From Cryomorphaceae bacterium (GTDB lineage: Bacteria; Bacteroidota; Bacteroidia; Flavobacteriales; BACL11), in the NCBI GenBank assembly GCA_949511925.1, contig CATEYX010000039.1, forward strand, positions 1 through 45,134: DNA of 45,134 nucleotides. The letters are read 5' to 3'. The notes beneath the pieces are model-generated. The model searched no databases and was not told the origin of the DNA. It saw only the letters and a list, made by a program, of their open reading frames with translations. The translations under genes were made by a program, and so were the position numbers. Below are positions 23,901 through 35,002 of the stretch, piece after piece. Each line of letters starts with the position of its first letter. Within the stretch, counting starts at the first letter, position 1.

Positions 23901-25598
23901 ATGAGTATAAAAAGATACACAGTTACATCCGCACTACCTTACGCTAATGGACCATTACATATTGGACACATAGCGGGAGCCTACTTACCAGCCGATATTT
24001 ATGTTAGATATTTAAAAGGAAAAGGCCATGATGTTGCTTTTGTTTGCGGGTCAGACGAGCATGGTGCTGCCATTACTTTGCGCGCTAAAAAGGATGGAGT
24101 GCCACCACAGGAAATTGTAGACAAATACCACAATATCAATAAAAAAGCATTTTCTGATTTTGGTATTGACTTTAGTATTTACCATAGAACTTCTGATAAA
24201 TTACATCATGAGACTGCTCAGGATTTTTTCAAAACATTAGAAGAAAAAAATGTGTTCACTAAAAAAACAGCTGAACAATTTTATGATGAAGAAAATAATC
24301 AGTTCTTAGCGGATAGATACATAAGTGGCGAATGCCCTAAATGTAATGCTGATGGAGCTTATGGTGATCAATGTGAAAAATGTGGTTCAGCACTTAGCCC
24401 TGAAGAATTGATAAATCCAACCTCAACTTTAAGTGGCAAAACACCTATAAAAAAAGAAACTTCTCACTGGTATTTACCAATGCAAAAGCATGAAGAATGG
24501 TTAAAACCTTGGATAGAAAATGGCACCATTAATGGCAAAAACCATCATGACCCTAAAACTTGGAGAAGTCAAGTAATTGGTCAATGTAAATCATGGATTG
24601 ATGGAGGTTTACAAGCCCGTGCCATGACGCGCGATTTAGATTGGGGAGTAAAAGTTCCCGTAAAAGATGCATATGGTAAAGTGCTTTATGTTTGGCTAGA
24701 TGCTCCTATTGGTTATATTTCGGCAACTAAACAATGGGCCGCAGACAATAATAAAAATTGGGAGGATTACTGGAAAAATGAGGAAACTGAATTGGTACAT
24801 TTTATTGGGAAAGACAATATCGTTTTCCACTGTATTATTTTTCCAATTATCTTAAAGGCGCACGAAGGGTATATTTTACCTACCAATGTGCCTGCAAATG
24901 AGTTTTTGAATTTGGAGGGGAAAAAACTTTCTACTTCACGTAATTGGGCAATTTGGTTGCATGAATATCTAGAAGATTTTAAAGAACAAGAAGATGCTCT
25001 GCGTTATGCATTATGCGCAACAGCTCCTGAAAGTAAAGACACTGATTTTACTTGGGCCGATTTTCAAGCAAGGAACAACAATGAATTGGTTGCTATATTT
25101 GGGAACTTCATTAATCGTGTAGTAGTTTTAACTAATAAATATTGGGAAGGAGTTGTCCCTAAATGTAATACTCTTGAAGCTTATGATGAGCAAGTGTTGG
25201 AGAAACTAAAAGCATTTCCTGATAAAATTAGTGCCTCAATTGAAAAATATCGTTTCCGTGAAGCGCTTGGCGAGCTGATGAACTTAGCTCGTCTAGGAAA
25301 TAAATATTTAGCAGACACTGAGCCATGGAAGTTGAAAAAGACTGACGAGAAAAGAACAGAAACTATTATGAATATTTCCATGCAAATTTCAGCTTCTCTA
25401 GCTGTATTATCTGAGCCTTTTATGCCCTTTTCATCCGAAAAATTAAAAGGATTATTGAACCTAGATAACGTGAATTGGAATGATGCTGGAGGAATTATTA
25501 TCAACGATAACCACAAAATAAATCCTGCAACTCATTTATTTAATAAAATTGAAGATGAACAAATTGAACAGCAATTAGAAAAACTTAAGCAACAATAA
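23901..25598 (+). CDS. metG: Methionyl-tRNA synthetase, short form without C-terminal tRNA-binding domain
   Basis: A 565-residue class I synthetase. The HIGH motif is at 20-23 (PLHIGH), a four-cysteine zinc knuckle lies at about 145-163 (CPKC...CEKC), and the KMSKS loop is KLSTS at 342-346. The anticodon-binding helical domain follows to about 545. The protein ends in the charged linker KIEDEQIEQQLEKLKQQ. Flavobacterial MetRS usually continues here for about 110 residues with an OB-fold tRNA-binding domain, which is missing. No remnant follows; the next gene starts 50 bases later. Catalytic parts look intact, so it should be functional. Confidence 0.95.
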   Translation: MSIKRYTVTSALPYANGPLHIGHIAGAYLPADIYVRYLKGKGHDVAFVCGSDEHGAAITLRAKKDGVPPQEIVDKYHNINKKAFSDFGIDFSIYHRTSDKLHHETAQDFFKTLEEKNVFTKKTAEQFYDEENNQFLADRYISGECPKCNADGAYGDQCEKCGSALSPEELINPTSTLSGKTPIKKETSHWYLPMQKHEEWLKPWIENGTINGKNHHDPKTWRSQVIGQCKSWIDGGLQARAMTRDLDWGVKVPVKDAYGKVLYVWLDAPIGYISATKQWAADNNKNWEDYWKNEETELVHFIGKDNIVFHCIIFPIILKAHEGYILPTNVPANEFLNLEGKKLSTSRNWAIWLHEYLEDFKEQEDALRYALCATAPESKDTDFTWADFQARNNNELVAIFGNFINRVVVLTNKYWEGVVPKCNTLEAYDEQVLEKLKAFPDKISASIEKYRFREALGELMNLARLGNKYLADTEPWKLKKTDEKRTETIMNISMQISASLAVLSEPFMPFSSEKLKGLLNLDNVNWNDAGGIIINDNHKINPATHLFNKIEDEQIEQQLEKLKQQ

Positions 25599-25648
25599 CT
25601 AATACTAGTACATAATAACCACTATATTAGCCATTTAAAGTATATTCC

Positions 25649-26788
25649 ATGAAACAATTAGCTACACTCATTATTTTAATTTCTATTAACTCTCTAATAT
25701 TTGCTCAATGCAATGGAAGGTACCAAACAGAAATTTTTAGTTCCGTAGCTGTTAACGAAGTAAACTACTCTGATGTTTATACTGACAATGAACATAAAAT
25801 GGATATATATACTGCAAATGGGGATACCGTAACAAACAGGCCTGTAATTTTGTATATGCATGGAGGCTCTTTTCTTGGTGGAAATAAATCAGAAATAGAC
25901 TGCGTAGACTTCTGTGAAAACTTTGCTAAAAAAGGATATGTAACGGCTAGCGCTAATTATCGCTTAGCCTTGGATCCTCAATCTTTTGCCTTATATCAAG
26001 AAGAACAATATACAACCGTATTGAAAGTAGTCTCTGACATAAAAGGTGCAATTAGATATTTTAGGAAAAGTATAGTAAATGGAAATCCTTATGGTATTGA
26101 TGGAAGTGCTATTTTTATTGGAGGCTACTCTGCTGGTGCTGTTGCTGCAATTCATTCATCCTATATTGACTCCATCTCTGATTTACCTATTTCTATAACA
26201 TATACAGATTTACTAACGGGACAAACTGTTGACTTTAATCCACAAGATCTTGTAAGTGCAATTGGCGGTAATTTAGAAGGAGATGCTGGTAATTATGGAT
26301 TTTCATCAGAAGTAAGTGGTGTTGTTAGTTTTGCTGGAGGGATAAATGATATAAACTGGATAGACATTAGTGATGAACCAATAGTAAGTTGCCAAGGAGA
26401 TGCAGATCAAACAGTTAATTACAACTGTGGCCCAGGATTAAATATTCCAACAGTATTCACTCTATGTGGAGCGGCTGAAATACATCCTAAGGCTAATATT
26501 GAAGGATTAACAAATGATTATTTAGTGTTTTCTGGAGAAGGACACGAATGGTGTAGCGCAGGAAATAGCAGTCCATTATTTTTACAAGCACTAGATTTCA
26601 CTAGTGCTTTCTTATTTCCTTTATTACCTTGTAATAATACCACATCAATTTCAGAAGAAAATACAAGAAATAAACAACTTATTCGCACTACTGATATTCT
26701 TGGAAGAAATGCTAACACAATAAACGATGGCCCTTTATTTTACATCTATGATGATGGTAGTGTTGAAAAGAGAATAATCCTAAATTAG
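25649..26788 (+). CDS. Secreted alpha/beta-hydrolase (esterase-like) with possible T9SS tail
   Basis: A 379-residue protein with a signal peptide (1-20, ending LIFAQ). The oxyanion block is MHGGSF (70-75), the nucleophile is S161 in GGYSAG, the acid is probably D251 or D253 (CQGDADQTV), and the histidine is H299 in GEGHEW. This matches BD-FAE/carboxylesterase-like hydrolases. The last about 40 residues (TTDILGRNAN...FYIYDDGSVEKRIILN) match the short tail, with DILGR and IYDDG, found on many secreted marine Bacteroidota proteins and taken as a type IX sorting-related end (from memory; not tested). The substrate is unknown. Confidence 0.87.
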   Translation: MKQLATLIILISINSLIFAQCNGRYQTEIFSSVAVNEVNYSDVYTDNEHKMDIYTANGDTVTNRPVILYMHGGSFLGGNKSEIDCVDFCENFAKKGYVTASANYRLALDPQSFALYQEEQYTTVLKVVSDIKGAIRYFRKSIVNGNPYGIDGSAIFIGGYSAGAVAAIHSSYIDSISDLPISITYTDLLTGQTVDFNPQDLVSAIGGNLEGDAGNYGFSSEVSGVVSFAGGINDINWIDISDEPIVSCQGDADQTVNYNCGPGLNIPTVFTLCGAAEIHPKANIEGLTNDYLVFSGEGHEWCSAGNSSPLFLQALDFTSAFLFPLLPCNNTTSISEENTRNKQLIRTTDILGRNANTINDGPLFYIYDDGSVEKRIILN

Positions 26789-27139
26789 TTGGAAAAACAC
26801 AATAAACTAGGAAAAGAAGGGGAGCTTATTGCGTTTATGGTTTTGCAAAGAGATGGGTTTACAATTCTAGAAACAAATTGGCGTTTTCAAAAAGCTAAAA
26901 TTGATATTATTGCTAGAAAAGATGGTTTTCTTATTTTTACAGAGGTAAAAACTAGAGGGAGTAAGAAATTTGGAAAACCATCAGACGCTATCGATAAAAA
27001 GAAAATAGCACTTTATAAAGATGCTGTTGAAGGCTATTTAGAGCAACACCCAAGTGAAGATGAAATCAGATTTGATGTAGTCAATATTATCATTGGGAAA
27101 GATGAAACCCAAATAGAACATATCCCCAATGCTTTTTAA
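26789..27139 (+). CDS. yraN: YraN family (UPF0102) endonuclease-like protein
   Basis: A 116-residue protein of the UPF0102/YraN family with a Holliday-junction-resolvase-like nuclease fold. The motif set D39 (AKIDIIA), E52 and K54 (FTEVKTR) is intact, so catalytic residues are present, although the biological role is unproven. The start is unusual: no ATG is available and the family N-terminus HNKLGKEGE aligns only if the TTG at 26789 is used. That TTG directly follows the TAG of the esterase gene, suggesting translational coupling. Confidence 0.9.
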   Translation: MEKHNKLGKEGELIAFMVLQRDGFTILETNWRFQKAKIDIIARKDGFLIFTEVKTRGSKKFGKPSDAIDKKKIALYKDAVEGYLEQHPSEDEIRFDVVNIIIGKDETQIEHIPNAF

Positions 27140-27140
27140 G

Positions 27141-27148
27141 TATATTTG
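27141..27148 (+). promoter_or_regulatory. Predicted -7 promoter element of the RluB-like gene
   Basis: TATATTTG followed by C, starting 1 base after the yraN stop and ending 14 bases before the ATG at 27163. Confidence 0.65.
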
Positions 27149-27162
27149 CAAAAATTTTCAAG

Positions 27163-27975
27163 ATGAGAAGAGAAGGTAAAACTAGAAGAGACTTTAGCGA
27201 AAAACCAAATCCTAAAGCAAAATCTTCATTTCGTACTAAGCAGAATGAAAAAAAGACTGTGGATGACGGAAAAATGAGATTGAACAAATTCATTGCTAAT
27301 GCAGGAATTTGTAGCAGAAGAGAAGCCGATAAATTTATTGAAGCAGGTGTAGTGACGGTTAATGGTGTTGGCGTTACTGAAATGGGATTACGTGTGAGTA
27401 AGACTGATGAAATAAAATTCAATGGACAAAGACTTAAGTCAGATCCCCCAAGGTATGTGCTTTTAAACAAGCCTAAAAACTATTCTGGCAGAGTGAATAG
27501 CGATTCAAGTACTACCTCAGTAATGCAACTAATAAAACAAGCTTGTAAGGAAAGAGTTTATCCAGTTGACAAACTGAATAAAACAGAAACTGGATTATTA
27601 CTTTTCACAAACGATACTGACTTAGCAAAAAAACTAGGGGCTTCAAAAAAGAATATCAAAGAAATTTATCAAATCACATTGGATAAAAATTTAAGTCAAG
27701 TGCATCTTGAAAACATCCGAGAGGGAGTTTTCATGAATGGAAGAACTATTAACTTAGATTCAATATCCTACATAAACGGAAAAGATAAAAACGAGATTGG
27801 TATTGAAAATAGTAATGGAGGAATAAAATTAGTAAAACAGTTATTCGAAAAAATAAACTACAAGATCATAAAATTAGATAGAGTGTTTTTAGGTGGACTA
27901 ACTAAGAAAGATTTACCAAGAAAACATTATAGACATCTTACTCAAGATGAACTAAATATTTTAAGACGGCTTTAA
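27163..27975 (+). CDS. RluB/RsuA-family pseudouridine synthase-like protein, catalytic Asp replaced by Asn
   Basis: A 270-residue protein with a basic N-terminal tail (1-37), an S4 RNA-binding domain (about 38-92, MRLNKFIANAGICSRREAD) and an RsuA/RluB-type catalytic domain (about 97-260). The overall fold text is clear (YVLLNKPK, GLLLFTNDTDLAKKL, KLDRVFLGGLTKKDLPR). However, the active-site motif, normally GRLDRxTTG, reads DKLNKTETG (136-144), so the catalytic Asp is N139 (codon AAT, 27577-27579). The LNKPKG and NRxVRR motifs are also altered (LNKPKNYSGR; GGIKLVKQLF). I infer that it still binds rRNA but has no synthase activity. The frame is intact, so it is not a decayed gene. Confidence 0.85.
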   Translation: MRREGKTRRDFSEKPNPKAKSSFRTKQNEKKTVDDGKMRLNKFIANAGICSRREADKFIEAGVVTVNGVGVTEMGLRVSKTDEIKFNGQRLKSDPPRYVLLNKPKNYSGRVNSDSSTTSVMQLIKQACKERVYPVDKLNKTETGLLLFTNDTDLAKKLGASKKNIKEIYQITLDKNLSQVHLENIREGVFMNGRTINLDSISYINGKDKNEIGIENSNGGIKLVKQLFEKINYKIIKLDRVFLGGLTKKDLPRKHYRHLTQDELNILRRL

Positions 27976-28035
27976 TTTATACCAGAACTGAAAGTCTTTC
28001 GTTATTGCTTTGATTATCGTATTTTTATCGACTTA

Positions 28036-30510
28036 ATGAAACAATTAATCAAACGCATTTTCCAAACACTCTTAGGAATTAGTTTATTCTTACTAATTGC
28101 AGGATTTGTAATTACCTATTTTTTCAGCGAAAAGGCTGAAAAAACAGTGATTAACAAAATCCAAGATCAAGTGACATCCGAGTTACAGCTTGGAGATGTT
28201 GCTTTTAGTTTATATGAGCAATTTCCTTCTGCATCCATAAAAATAGATAATTTACTTGCTTTTGAAAAAGAAGGATTTGATAATGACACACTCTTTTATG
28301 CAAAAACCACTTATATTGAACTTAGTATCATTGATATTATACTAGCAACAGTTGATATAAAAAGAGTAGTGGTTGATTATGGAAAAATTAATATAAAATA
28401 TGATAGTGATAATAATCCTAACTTCGCTATTTTTAAAACTAATGAAGAAAGTAAAAATAAATTAACACTTAATAACTTACTCCTATTTGATACACATATT
28501 AGTTACAGCAAAAAAGGAGTTAATATTAAATGGGAAACACAAGAGTCATTTTTTAGCTTTACTGAAAGAAATGTAACCATAAATGCTAAATTATTTTCTG
28601 AAGAATTAATCGTACACAGTCGAGATTATATTCATAAAAAGAAGATGACATTAGATATTGCTCTAGAATTAAAAAAAGACAGTATTCTAATTCAAAAAGG
28701 ATCAACCGTTCATATCGAAAATGTAAAAATTGATTTTTCAGGAGAAATTTTTCAGGAGAAAATAATTGACCTAAATTTTGCTTGTGAAGGGCAAGAATTA
28801 ACCAACATCATTAACAATACCCCAGAACATCTTAAATCCATATATCGTACATTTCAAGCGAATGGGATTATAAATTGTAACGGAAATATTAAAGGATTAG
28901 TTAGTAGGGAATCTAATCCGTATCTTGATATGACATGTAATATTGAAAAAGGAAATTTCAATTTAAAAAGTAGGCCATTCATCTTAAAAAATGTTAGTCT
29001 CAACGCTAAAATAAATAATGGAGAGCTAAGAAATTTCCATGATACAAAAATTGAAATTAGTAATTTTGATACAAAAACAGAAAATGGGTTCTTAAAAGGA
29101 GATTTTAGCATTCAGAACTTAAATAAATATTATTTATCAGCTAACCTAAATTCTAGTTGGGATTTAGCCGAAATTAACCATTACTTTGAAGATTCCCCAT
29201 TTTACAATTTACAAGGAAATCTAAATGCGAATACCAAATATTCAGGATACATATCGTTTAACAGCAAGTTTGCCAACTATTTTTTAGCAGCTAATCATAC
29301 CTCAAAAACTAGCTTCAAAGAGGTACGTTTTACTTATAAGAATTTTCCTCTTGGATTTAATTTTAATAATGCTGAATGTACATTCAAAAATAATCGAATT
29401 GAAGTAAAAAATAGTGCTCTTACAATTGCAGATAGCGACCTTGATTTTGCGGGAGACATCACTGATTTAATTGAATATGTTCTAAAGAAGAAAAACACAA
29501 TTGATATTACTGGAAAGCTAAAATCAACTTACATGAAATTTGATGAGTTGCTTACTTTAAAAGATACGGCAGAAGAAAAAGGCTCAGGAATTATGCCTAA
29601 ATGGATTAATGCAGATTTAAACACAAACATCACAACCATTAGTTATGATGACTTTATTGCTTCAGATATTACAGGACAATTAAACTACAATAACCAGACT
29701 CTTACAGGGCAAGATATAAGATTAAATAGCTTAAATGGGAATATAGCTGGGGATTTCAAATTATATGAATCGAAAAATAATAAGTTAACCCTATTTTCTC
29801 AACTAAATCTCAAGCAGTTAAATATCCGAAATGCTTTTTTGGCTTTTAATAATTTCAATCAAGATTTTATAACTGCCGAGCATATTAAGGGAATCGGTAC
29901 TGCCGAAATACAAATGCAAGCTACTTGGAAACCTGGTTTTATTTTTGAAAAAGAGGAGCTAAAAGTAAAGTCGCATTTGGTTATTGAAAAAGGAGAGTTA
30001 ATACAATTTAAGCCCCTTGAAAGCCTATCTGATTACGTAAGTCTTGACGATTTAAAAGAAGTTCAATTTTCTACTTTAGAAAATACAATTGAAATTGACA
30101 ACAGTGTCATTAGTGTCCCTACAATGGAAATAAAATCATCTGCATTATCAGTTTTCATTTCAGGAATCCATACCTTTGAACAAGAAATTGATTATCGAAT
30201 TAAACTCTTACTTTCAGAATTAATGTCAACTAAATTCCGAAAGAAAAATACTCAAGTTAAAAAAACTGAATTTGGAGAGATAAAAGAAAATGGAAAGATA
30301 TTTAACACCATCTATTTTAAAATGACTGGAAATTCTGAAAACCCTAACATCTCATTTGACGGTATACGCTTTAGGGAAGATGTGCAAAAAGGGATTACAA
30401 AAGAAAAAGAAGCAATTATAACTATCATTAAGGAAGATATCTTACGAACTAAGGAACAAGAAAAGCAGGAAAAAGGGCAGGATATTATTATTGAATGGGA
30501 TGATGAATAA
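28036..30510 (+). CDS. AsmA-family protein
   Basis: An 824-residue protein with a single N-terminal membrane helix (about 13-30) and a long periplasmic part rich in beta strands. The opening IINKIQDQVTSELQLGDV-type segment followed by FSLYEQFPSASIKIDNL is the AsmA N-terminal signature, and the region about 600-760 (GIGTAEIQMQATW, ...ELMSTKFRKK...) fits the AsmA-like C-terminal part. Such proteins form bridge-like grooves thought to move phospholipids to the outer membrane. The C-terminus is strongly charged (about 775-824). The histidine kinase gene follows after 8 bases, so they are probably co-transcribed. The upstream TATTTTTA (28020-28027) is only an imperfect promoter match. Confidence 0.85.
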   Translation: MKQLIKRIFQTLLGISLFLLIAGFVITYFFSEKAEKTVINKIQDQVTSELQLGDVAFSLYEQFPSASIKIDNLLAFEKEGFDNDTLFYAKTTYIELSIIDIILATVDIKRVVVDYGKINIKYDSDNNPNFAIFKTNEESKNKLTLNNLLLFDTHISYSKKGVNIKWETQESFFSFTERNVTINAKLFSEELIVHSRDYIHKKKMTLDIALELKKDSILIQKGSTVHIENVKIDFSGEIFQEKIIDLNFACEGQELTNIINNTPEHLKSIYRTFQANGIINCNGNIKGLVSRESNPYLDMTCNIEKGNFNLKSRPFILKNVSLNAKINNGELRNFHDTKIEISNFDTKTENGFLKGDFSIQNLNKYYLSANLNSSWDLAEINHYFEDSPFYNLQGNLNANTKYSGYISFNSKFANYFLAANHTSKTSFKEVRFTYKNFPLGFNFNNAECTFKNNRIEVKNSALTIADSDLDFAGDITDLIEYVLKKKNTIDITGKLKSTYMKFDELLTLKDTAEEKGSGIMPKWINADLNTNITTISYDDFIASDITGQLNYNNQTLTGQDIRLNSLNGNIAGDFKLYESKNNKLTLFSQLNLKQLNIRNAFLAFNNFNQDFITAEHIKGIGTAEIQMQATWKPGFIFEKEELKVKSHLVIEKGELIQFKPLESLSDYVSLDDLKEVQFSTLENTIEIDNSVISVPTMEIKSSALSVFISGIHTFEQEIDYRIKLLLSELMSTKFRKKNTQVKKTEFGEIKENGKIFNTIYFKMTGNSENPNISFDGIRFREDVQKGITKEKEAIITIIKEDILRTKEQEKQEKGQDIIIEWDDE

Positions 30511-30518
30511 ACGATAAA

Positions 30519-32552
<2,034 letters not shown>

Positions 32553-32556
32553 AGAC

Positions 32557-32564
32557 CAAAAGTA
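32557..32564 (-). promoter_or_regulatory. Predicted -7 promoter element of the msrB-msrA fusion gene
   Basis: TACTTTTG on the minus strand matches TAnnTTTG and ends 4 bases before the ATG at 32552, so a leaderless transcript is predicted. It is followed by G instead of C. Confidence 0.55.
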
Positions 32565-32626
32565 GTAAATTAATTCAGTTTAACTTATAGTTTCATAATT
32601 TAGCCAACTAATCTTCAACTATTACC

Positions 32627-33754
32627 TTGGCAAGCATTTATATACATATTCCCTATTGTAAACAGCAATGTACTTACTGTAATTTTCATTTCAGAATTGC
32701 GCAAGATGACAAGAAAGAAATGCTAAAAAGTATTAAAAAAGAAATACTGATGCGTCAGTCATACTTAAATGGCGCCAAAATTAGCTCTATCTATTTTGGT
32801 GGAGGAACACCCTCAATCCTAAACAAAGGAGAGATACAAAGCTTGATTCATACTATACATAATAATTTTAAGATTGATATTGATGCTGAGATAACGTTAG
32901 AATGCAATCCAGACGACCTAGATAAAAAGAAACTTTTAGAACTTAAAGAAATTGGCATTAACCGACTAAGTATCGGAATTCAATCCTTTGATGATGCAGA
33001 TTTAAAATTTATGAATCGATCCCATAATGCAATGGAAGCAGTTAGCTGTATACAGTTTGCAAAGGAAACAGGCTTTGAAAATATTACTATTGATTTAATT
33101 TACGGGCTACCCAAGCAGACTAATGAAAAATGGAAAAAAAACCTAGAACAGATGCTCACTTTAGACATACAACATTTTTCCGCTTACTCGTTAACAGTAG
33201 AACCTAAAACAAAATTAAAACATCAAATTGACAAGAAACTTGTCACACCTTTAGATGATAAAATTACAGTTGAACATTTTAATACGTTGTTAGAAATCGC
33301 TACTGAAAACAAATTTGTTCATTATGAAATTTCAAATTTTGGGAAGGAAGGGTTCTTTTCCAACCATAACTCTGCATATTGGAAAAACAAGCATTATTTA
33401 GGAGTTGGTCCTTCTGCACATTCCTTTAATGGAAGTAGCCGACAATGGAATGTCGCTTCTAACAAACAATACATTGAAAAGCTAAATGAAGATGAAACAT
33501 ATTTTGAAGTGGAACAACTTAGTAATGCTCAACAATACAATGAATATATCTTTACAGCTCTGCGAACCATTTGGGGAGTTGAGCTATACTATATAGATAA
33601 TCAGTTTGGAGAAGAAGCTCTAAACTATTTTAAAAAACAAATAATCAACTGGGAAAATAAAGGAAAAATAAAGCAGAAAAAAGGCACCTATACGCTTAGC
33701 AAAGAAGGAAAATTGTATGCTGATGCTATTGCTTCAGATTTATTTATTGTATAA
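32627..33754 (+). CDS. hemW: HemW-like radical SAM haem chaperone
   Basis: A 375-residue radical SAM protein. The 4Fe-4S motif is CxxxCxxC at C11, C15 and C18 (PYCKQQCTYCNFHF), followed by GGGTPSIL and the block ECNPDDL, and then RLSIGIQSFDD. This is the HemW (formerly HemN-like) pattern, a haem-binding chaperone that is not a coproporphyrinogen oxidase. The start is a TTG at 32627: an in-frame stop lies just upstream, and the next Met comes after the cluster motif. The gene is divergent from msrBA and overlaps the glycosyltransferase gene by 15 bases at the 3' end. Confidence 0.92.
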   Translation: MASIYIHIPYCKQQCTYCNFHFRIAQDDKKEMLKSIKKEILMRQSYLNGAKISSIYFGGGTPSILNKGEIQSLIHTIHNNFKIDIDAEITLECNPDDLDKKKLLELKEIGINRLSIGIQSFDDADLKFMNRSHNAMEAVSCIQFAKETGFENITIDLIYGLPKQTNEKWKKNLEQMLTLDIQHFSAYSLTVEPKTKLKHQIDKKLVTPLDDKITVEHFNTLLEIATENKFVHYEISNFGKEGFFSNHNSAYWKNKHYLGVGPSAHSFNGSSRQWNVASNKQYIEKLNEDETYFEVEQLSNAQQYNEYIFTALRTIWGVELYYIDNQFGEEALNYFKKQIINWENKGKIKQKKGTYTLSKEGKLYADAIASDLFIV

Positions 33755-34840
33755 AATTCTTTTAAAATAAGATTCATACTGATTAACAACAATTGACCAC
33801 CTATAGGCTTTATCTATTCTGCTAAGATTATTTTCTGCAAATTCTATTTTATTCTTTACAATCTGATTATCCATTAGTAAAGCAGCTAATGTAATAGCGC
33901 TATTAAAATAATATGCATTCTGATTTACAACTGACTTATTAAACTGATTATCGTGTACAAAAATAAATGTATTTGTTGCCATTGCTTCAAGTAAGGCAGG
34001 ATTAGTTCCTCCTACAGAATGGCCGTGCAAATAACATTTTGAATAATATCTAATATTATCAAGATGAAGTTTATTAAAAATACCACCAAGAAAAATAATT
34101 CCCGTGTTCCTATACTTATCCTTCAAAAAATCACCATAATTAGTTAGGTGATTTCCAATAACGTAATAAGGGTTTTTTATTGCACTGGAAATATAACCAT
34201 CAAACATCATTTCTAAATTATTCTCAGGTTCCAATCTTGCAATTGTTAAGATATAATTATCAGGGACTAAACCATATTCCTTTAAACAACTAGGGTTGGG
34301 AGTTACAGTATCAACAGCACCATATGGGATAAATTCAGAATTTCTATTATATTCATCAAGAATATACTTATGTATCCCAACATTATCAGCTATTAAATAA
34401 TCCGAATGTTTAACACCATATTTCTCAAGAGATTTAGTAATTTTCTGAACCAGATTATTCCATTTTGAACGCTTCCATTCCAGTCCGTCAAGATTAGTAA
34501 CTACGACTTTATTTTTATGATTACAAAATATTATTGATAAAGCTGAAGTAATTAAACCAAGCTCTAAAATGATATCAAAGTCCTTTCTTGCCGCATCTTT
34601 AAAACATAAATAATCATAAATAAAATTAGATGCTGAGTTGCCTAAGAAAGATTTAAGCCCTGCTTGTCGTATTATTTGAACCCCTTTATAGGTATCTTCT
34701 TTATAGGGGTGAAAATCTGGTGAATAAACAGTAACTTGATGCCCTTTCTCAACTAATCCTACCGATAAATATTCTGCACATTGCTCAAATCCTCCATAAT
34801 TATTAGGAATCCCTCTTGTGCCTAAAATTGCAATCTTCAT
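33740..34840 (-). CDS. Glycosyltransferase with DUF1972 N-terminal domain
   Basis: A 366-residue GT-B glycosyltransferase. The N-terminal DUF1972 (about 1-180) starts with MKIAILGTRGIPNNYGGFEQ and contains GHQVTVYSPDFHPYKED and TNLDGLEWKRSKW. The C-terminal half is glycosyltransferase family 1/4-like (YILTIARLEPENN at about 200, HGHSVGGTNPALLEAMA at about 275). Relatives transfer rhamnose or similar sugars in capsule, O-antigen or exopolysaccharide synthesis. It stands alone, with no other polysaccharide gene nearby. There is no signal peptide, so it acts on the cytoplasmic face. Confidence 0.9.
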   Translation of the reverse strand: MKIAILGTRGIPNNYGGFEQCAEYLSVGLVEKGHQVTVYSPDFHPYKEDTYKGVQIIRQAGLKSFLGNSASNFIYDYLCFKDAARKDFDIILELGLITSALSIIFCNHKNKVVVTNLDGLEWKRSKWNNLVQKITKSLEKYGVKHSDYLIADNVGIHKYILDEYNRNSEFIPYGAVDTVTPNPSCLKEYGLVPDNYILTIARLEPENNLEMMFDGYISSAIKNPYYVIGNHLTNYGDFLKDKYRNTGIIFLGGIFNKLHLDNIRYYSKCYLHGHSVGGTNPALLEAMATNTFIFVHDNQFNKSVVNQNAYYFNSAITLAALLMDNQIVKNKIEFAENNLSRIDKAYRWSIVVNQYESYFKRILYNK

Positions 34841-34859
34841 GTTTTTTGTTTATGGGTCG

Positions 34860-34867
34860 CAAATATA
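34860..34867 (-). promoter_or_regulatory. Predicted -7 promoter element of the glycosyltransferase gene
   Basis: TATATTTG followed by C on the minus strand, ending 19 bases before the ATG at 34840. Confidence 0.65.
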
Positions 34868-35002
34868 TAAAAGAGAGTCCATTTCAAGCCACTTATTTTA
34901 AATTTACATTCTTACAGTATATCTAAATAGAATAAACAAAATTATGTTAACATCTTATTTTCCAAATACTTAAAAATAAAAATAACATTATTAGATTTGT
35001 AG

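Noticed and set aside
27163..27975. The RluB-like gene as a pseudogene.
   Set aside because: The frame is intact over full length with a good promoter and preserved S4 and core motifs; loss is confined to active-site positions.
28020..28027. TATTTTTA before the AsmA-like gene, and the same text before trpS (21799-21806) and the bacilliredoxin gene (45102-45109), as promoters.
   Set aside because: The final G of the -7 element, present in all twelve sites I accepted, is missing; this string is frequent in AT-rich gaps.
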